From Letharia columbiana (lineage: Eukaryota; Ascomycota; Lecanoromycetes; Lecanorales; Parmeliaceae): a DNA stretch of 64,000 nucleotides. Location: NCBI RefSeq assembly GCF_014066305.1, contig NW_023501053.1:576501-640500 (forward strand), read 5' to 3'. Positions 61,848-64,000 of this stretch are shown here, piece after piece. Every line of letters begins with the position of its first letter. Position 1 is the stretch's first letter. The notes beneath the pieces are model-generated. The model saw only the letters and a list, made by a program, of their open reading frames with translations, was not told the DNA's origin and searched no databases. Made by a program: the position numbers and the translations under genes.

Positions 61848-64000
61848 ATGGCTACGGATACCGTAGTTTCTGTACCAACCATGGTCCCACAAACCATGTC
61901 AAGTGCTGATCTCGATAATGGCACTGGCGTTGGAGACGGCGAAAAATTGCAGGCCGAGGAAGACGATAGATCGAGTTCACTGAGCGAGCTCGGAGATCGT
62001 GCGGGTATAGAACATTCATCTCGTGCGGGTTCGGAGGCGAATGACACGGAAGCGGAGACAGAACGACTGGAAGACTCGCCTCAAAAGCAACGGAGACACC
62101 GGGACATGGTCCTCAGCTCTACCAATAGCGCCCACGGTGAGGACCGGGATCAATTAGTAGCTCGTGTTCTATCTGAAAAACTTGCCAGCCCTGGTCAGTC
62201 TTCTACAGAGCCTATTCCGCTAGAAATGGCTGACCGTGCGCCAGGCCCTAAATCTAAAGGGGAGAGACTTGAGCAGACTTCCGATATTAGCTCTCTTGAA
62301 GACTCTGGTGAAGAGAGCGGCAAAGATTTGTCACTTACACTGTCTACTCCGATGAAGCGAAAACGTTCAAGCTTCGAGCAAGATAGCGCAAGCGACCAGG
62401 ACTCCATGCCCGAACCTTCTAAGAAAGCGATAAAGCTGTTTGATAACAATGCTGCAGAGGCTTCAGCAAAATCGGGTGCCGAGATTGCTGCAGATGTCCC
62501 AGCGGCGAATAGTGACCTGCAAGTCATTGCCCATTCGGCCATGTCTCCTAGCAACGAAGAGCAGCCAAGAAAGCCTCAAGCACTGCCGAAACAGAAGCAT
62601 AAGAAGGGAAAGCGAAAAGGCAAGAGGACACTGAACGATGAACCCGCGAATGCGGAACATGCGGGTTCGGGCGCAGAGAGTACTGTCGAGCACGGTGGAA
62701 ATGCCGAGGCTATGTACAGCAACGAAGAAGATGCGCCAATGGAGAACATGGCTGAGGGCGTTGAAGCTGGAAATTTACTCAAGATGGAAGAGCGTAAGCG
62801 CATTTTTGACGTTTTTCCGGGGAAAGGCTAATTCATGATTACACAGTCGTCGAGAAGAAATCTGCGATGGACTCTTTGAGCGCTATAGAGAGGTGTTTTG
62901 CAAAGCTCAGAGACAAGTGAGTGTCGCTACATTCTAACATGACGTTCTCGAATCCTAATTTGCCAAGAATATACGAAGAACGCATCGCTCAATGCAACCA
63001 TGAGCTTGCTATGCTGGAACAGCCCGTGCCAATTCATCCCGAAATGTTGGCCATGAAAGAGGTCATTGACCAACGTCGCGACCAAAAGGTCGAGTACGAA
63101 AACAAGCTGATGAAGTTCAAATTGATGACGCTGCAAAGAGAGAGTATTGCAAACAAAGCTCAGGCTCATTCGCAGTATATGCAGACCGTCCGAGAAGTTC
63201 GAGATAGTTACTTGGAGTCGCTCAACAGGAAATACTATCAAGTACAACGCGAGAGGAGAAGCTGCGAAGGTGATGTGCCGGATTACATGTACACTTTTAC
63301 GACCAAGAGATCGCAGCAAATTACACATCAAACGGCGTACAATACAGAGGTTTCGATACTCGCCGGTGTAGCGAAATATGTGGGCTTTCCAGCGGCACCA
63401 GAAATAAGCAGTGCTCGAGCGAAGGAGATCGACGATGATTTACGGAGCATGGGAGTAAGTCGTCGATCACTGAGAAGTTCTCGGGCAATAGTAGCGCTGA
63501 CTGTTGATTTCTAGATTGCGTTCGGCGCTGCGCAGAACGCTCAGAGTCATCACGCGGCGCTGAGAGCTAACCTGTCTGCCACAGCCAGTTTCCCTCGGCA
63601 GAGGCCTGGAGCGGAGGAGCATTTCCTCGAACAAAACCCGTGGGCCAATCCGCAACACCCGGCTCATCACCAGCAACGGATGCATCGACAGATGTCCGCA
63701 ACCCCGTCATTCACTCCAGCGGGACAAAGACGACTGGTTGACCTCACCGAACCTCGGGGGTCTGCATCCACCATAGCGGAGCCACAGTCTGGACCAAGTT
63801 CCTCCATGGCTCCGACCCCTGCCACAGGAGAAGCATCTAAACTCGTACAGTCCGGGCGAAATCCTGAGATGAGCGAGATCATTGTGGACTCTACACCAAG
63901 TAGAGTAGTAAATGGAAGTCTATTGGACTCAACTCCGGCAAACCTAGCGATGCAAGAGAGCTCGAGAGCCAAAGCGACTAAAAAAGACTTACCATCTCTA
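61848..64000 (+). CDS. DEP1: DEP1-like subunit of the Rpd3L histone deacetylase complex (3' end outside window)
   Basis: Dep1 and its relative Sds3 are subunits of the Rpd3L/Sin3 deacetylase complex in the nucleus. Exons: 61,848-62,793, 62,847-62,916, 62,968-63,454 and 63,515 onward, still open at 64,000. Introns of 53, 51 and 60 nt have GTAAGC, GTGAGT and GTAAGT donors, and phase is kept. At least 663 residues are visible. The N-terminal 315 residues are acidic and disordered with basic patches (K-R-K-R). The Sds3-like domain begins M-D-S-L-S-A-I-E and crosses an intron into I-Y-E-E-R-I-A-Q-C, then forms a long helix to about residue 500. The C-terminus is Pro/Ser/Gln-rich (W-A-N-P-Q-H-P-A-H-H). 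Overall length fits DEP1 of filamentous fungi better than the shorter Sds3. Confidence 0.85.

Overview
The window comes from a filamentous ascomycete (Pezizomycotina; Dothideomycetes is plausible but not proven). Protein-coding genes have short introns of about 50-60 nt with GTAAGT/GTACGT-type donors and CTRAC/CTAAY branch points. The DNA alternates sharply between normal-composition gene islands and extremely AT-rich blocks with the footprint of repeat-induced point mutation (RIP). In bases 1-600 I find no CA and no TG dinucleotide, while CG dinucleotides are still present.

Layout. (1) 1-9,041 is a RIP-destroyed Ty3/gypsy chromovirus (gag knuckle, RT, RNase H, integrase, chromodomain, 3' LTR), split by a reverse-oriented copy of a second repeat called family B here (about 4,695-7,000). 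(2) 9,042-11,359 is AT-rich DNA ending in a near-homopolymer A block. (3) 11,360-11,750 is a second chromovirus 3' end that is RIPed on its left and almost intact on its right. (4) 12,559-29,953 is a gene island: a large F-box-like/zinc-finger protein of unknown role (minus) divergent from AMP deaminase (plus), which converges on the checkpoint clamp loader RAD17 (minus), then a KH-like unknown protein (minus) and a SHE3-family coiled-coil protein (minus). (5) 30,300-36,665 is a mosaic of lightly RIPed elements: a 1.45-kb TIR element, family B, a 128-bp palindromic MITE and a short non-autonomous LTR element. (6) 36,666-59,290 is heavily RIPed and holds a 10.4-kb LTR retroelement with matching 5-bp target duplications, more family B copies and MITEs, and a nested non-autonomous LTR element. 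(7) 59,413-64,000 carries NOP12 (minus) and a DEP1-like Rpd3L subunit (plus, running off the window) as a divergent pair.

The host genes are housekeeping functions (purine nucleotide balance, DNA-damage checkpoint, pre-rRNA processing, histone deacetylase complex). They do not form a pathway or a secondary-metabolite cluster. The most informative structure is in the repeats. A chromovirus, its internally deleted LTR derivatives and a TA-target TIR family nest in one another, and the same sequences appear in several states of RIP decay. I joined exons by eye at canonical splice sites and checked that reading phase is kept across every junction. Repeat boundaries marked 'about' are approximate.
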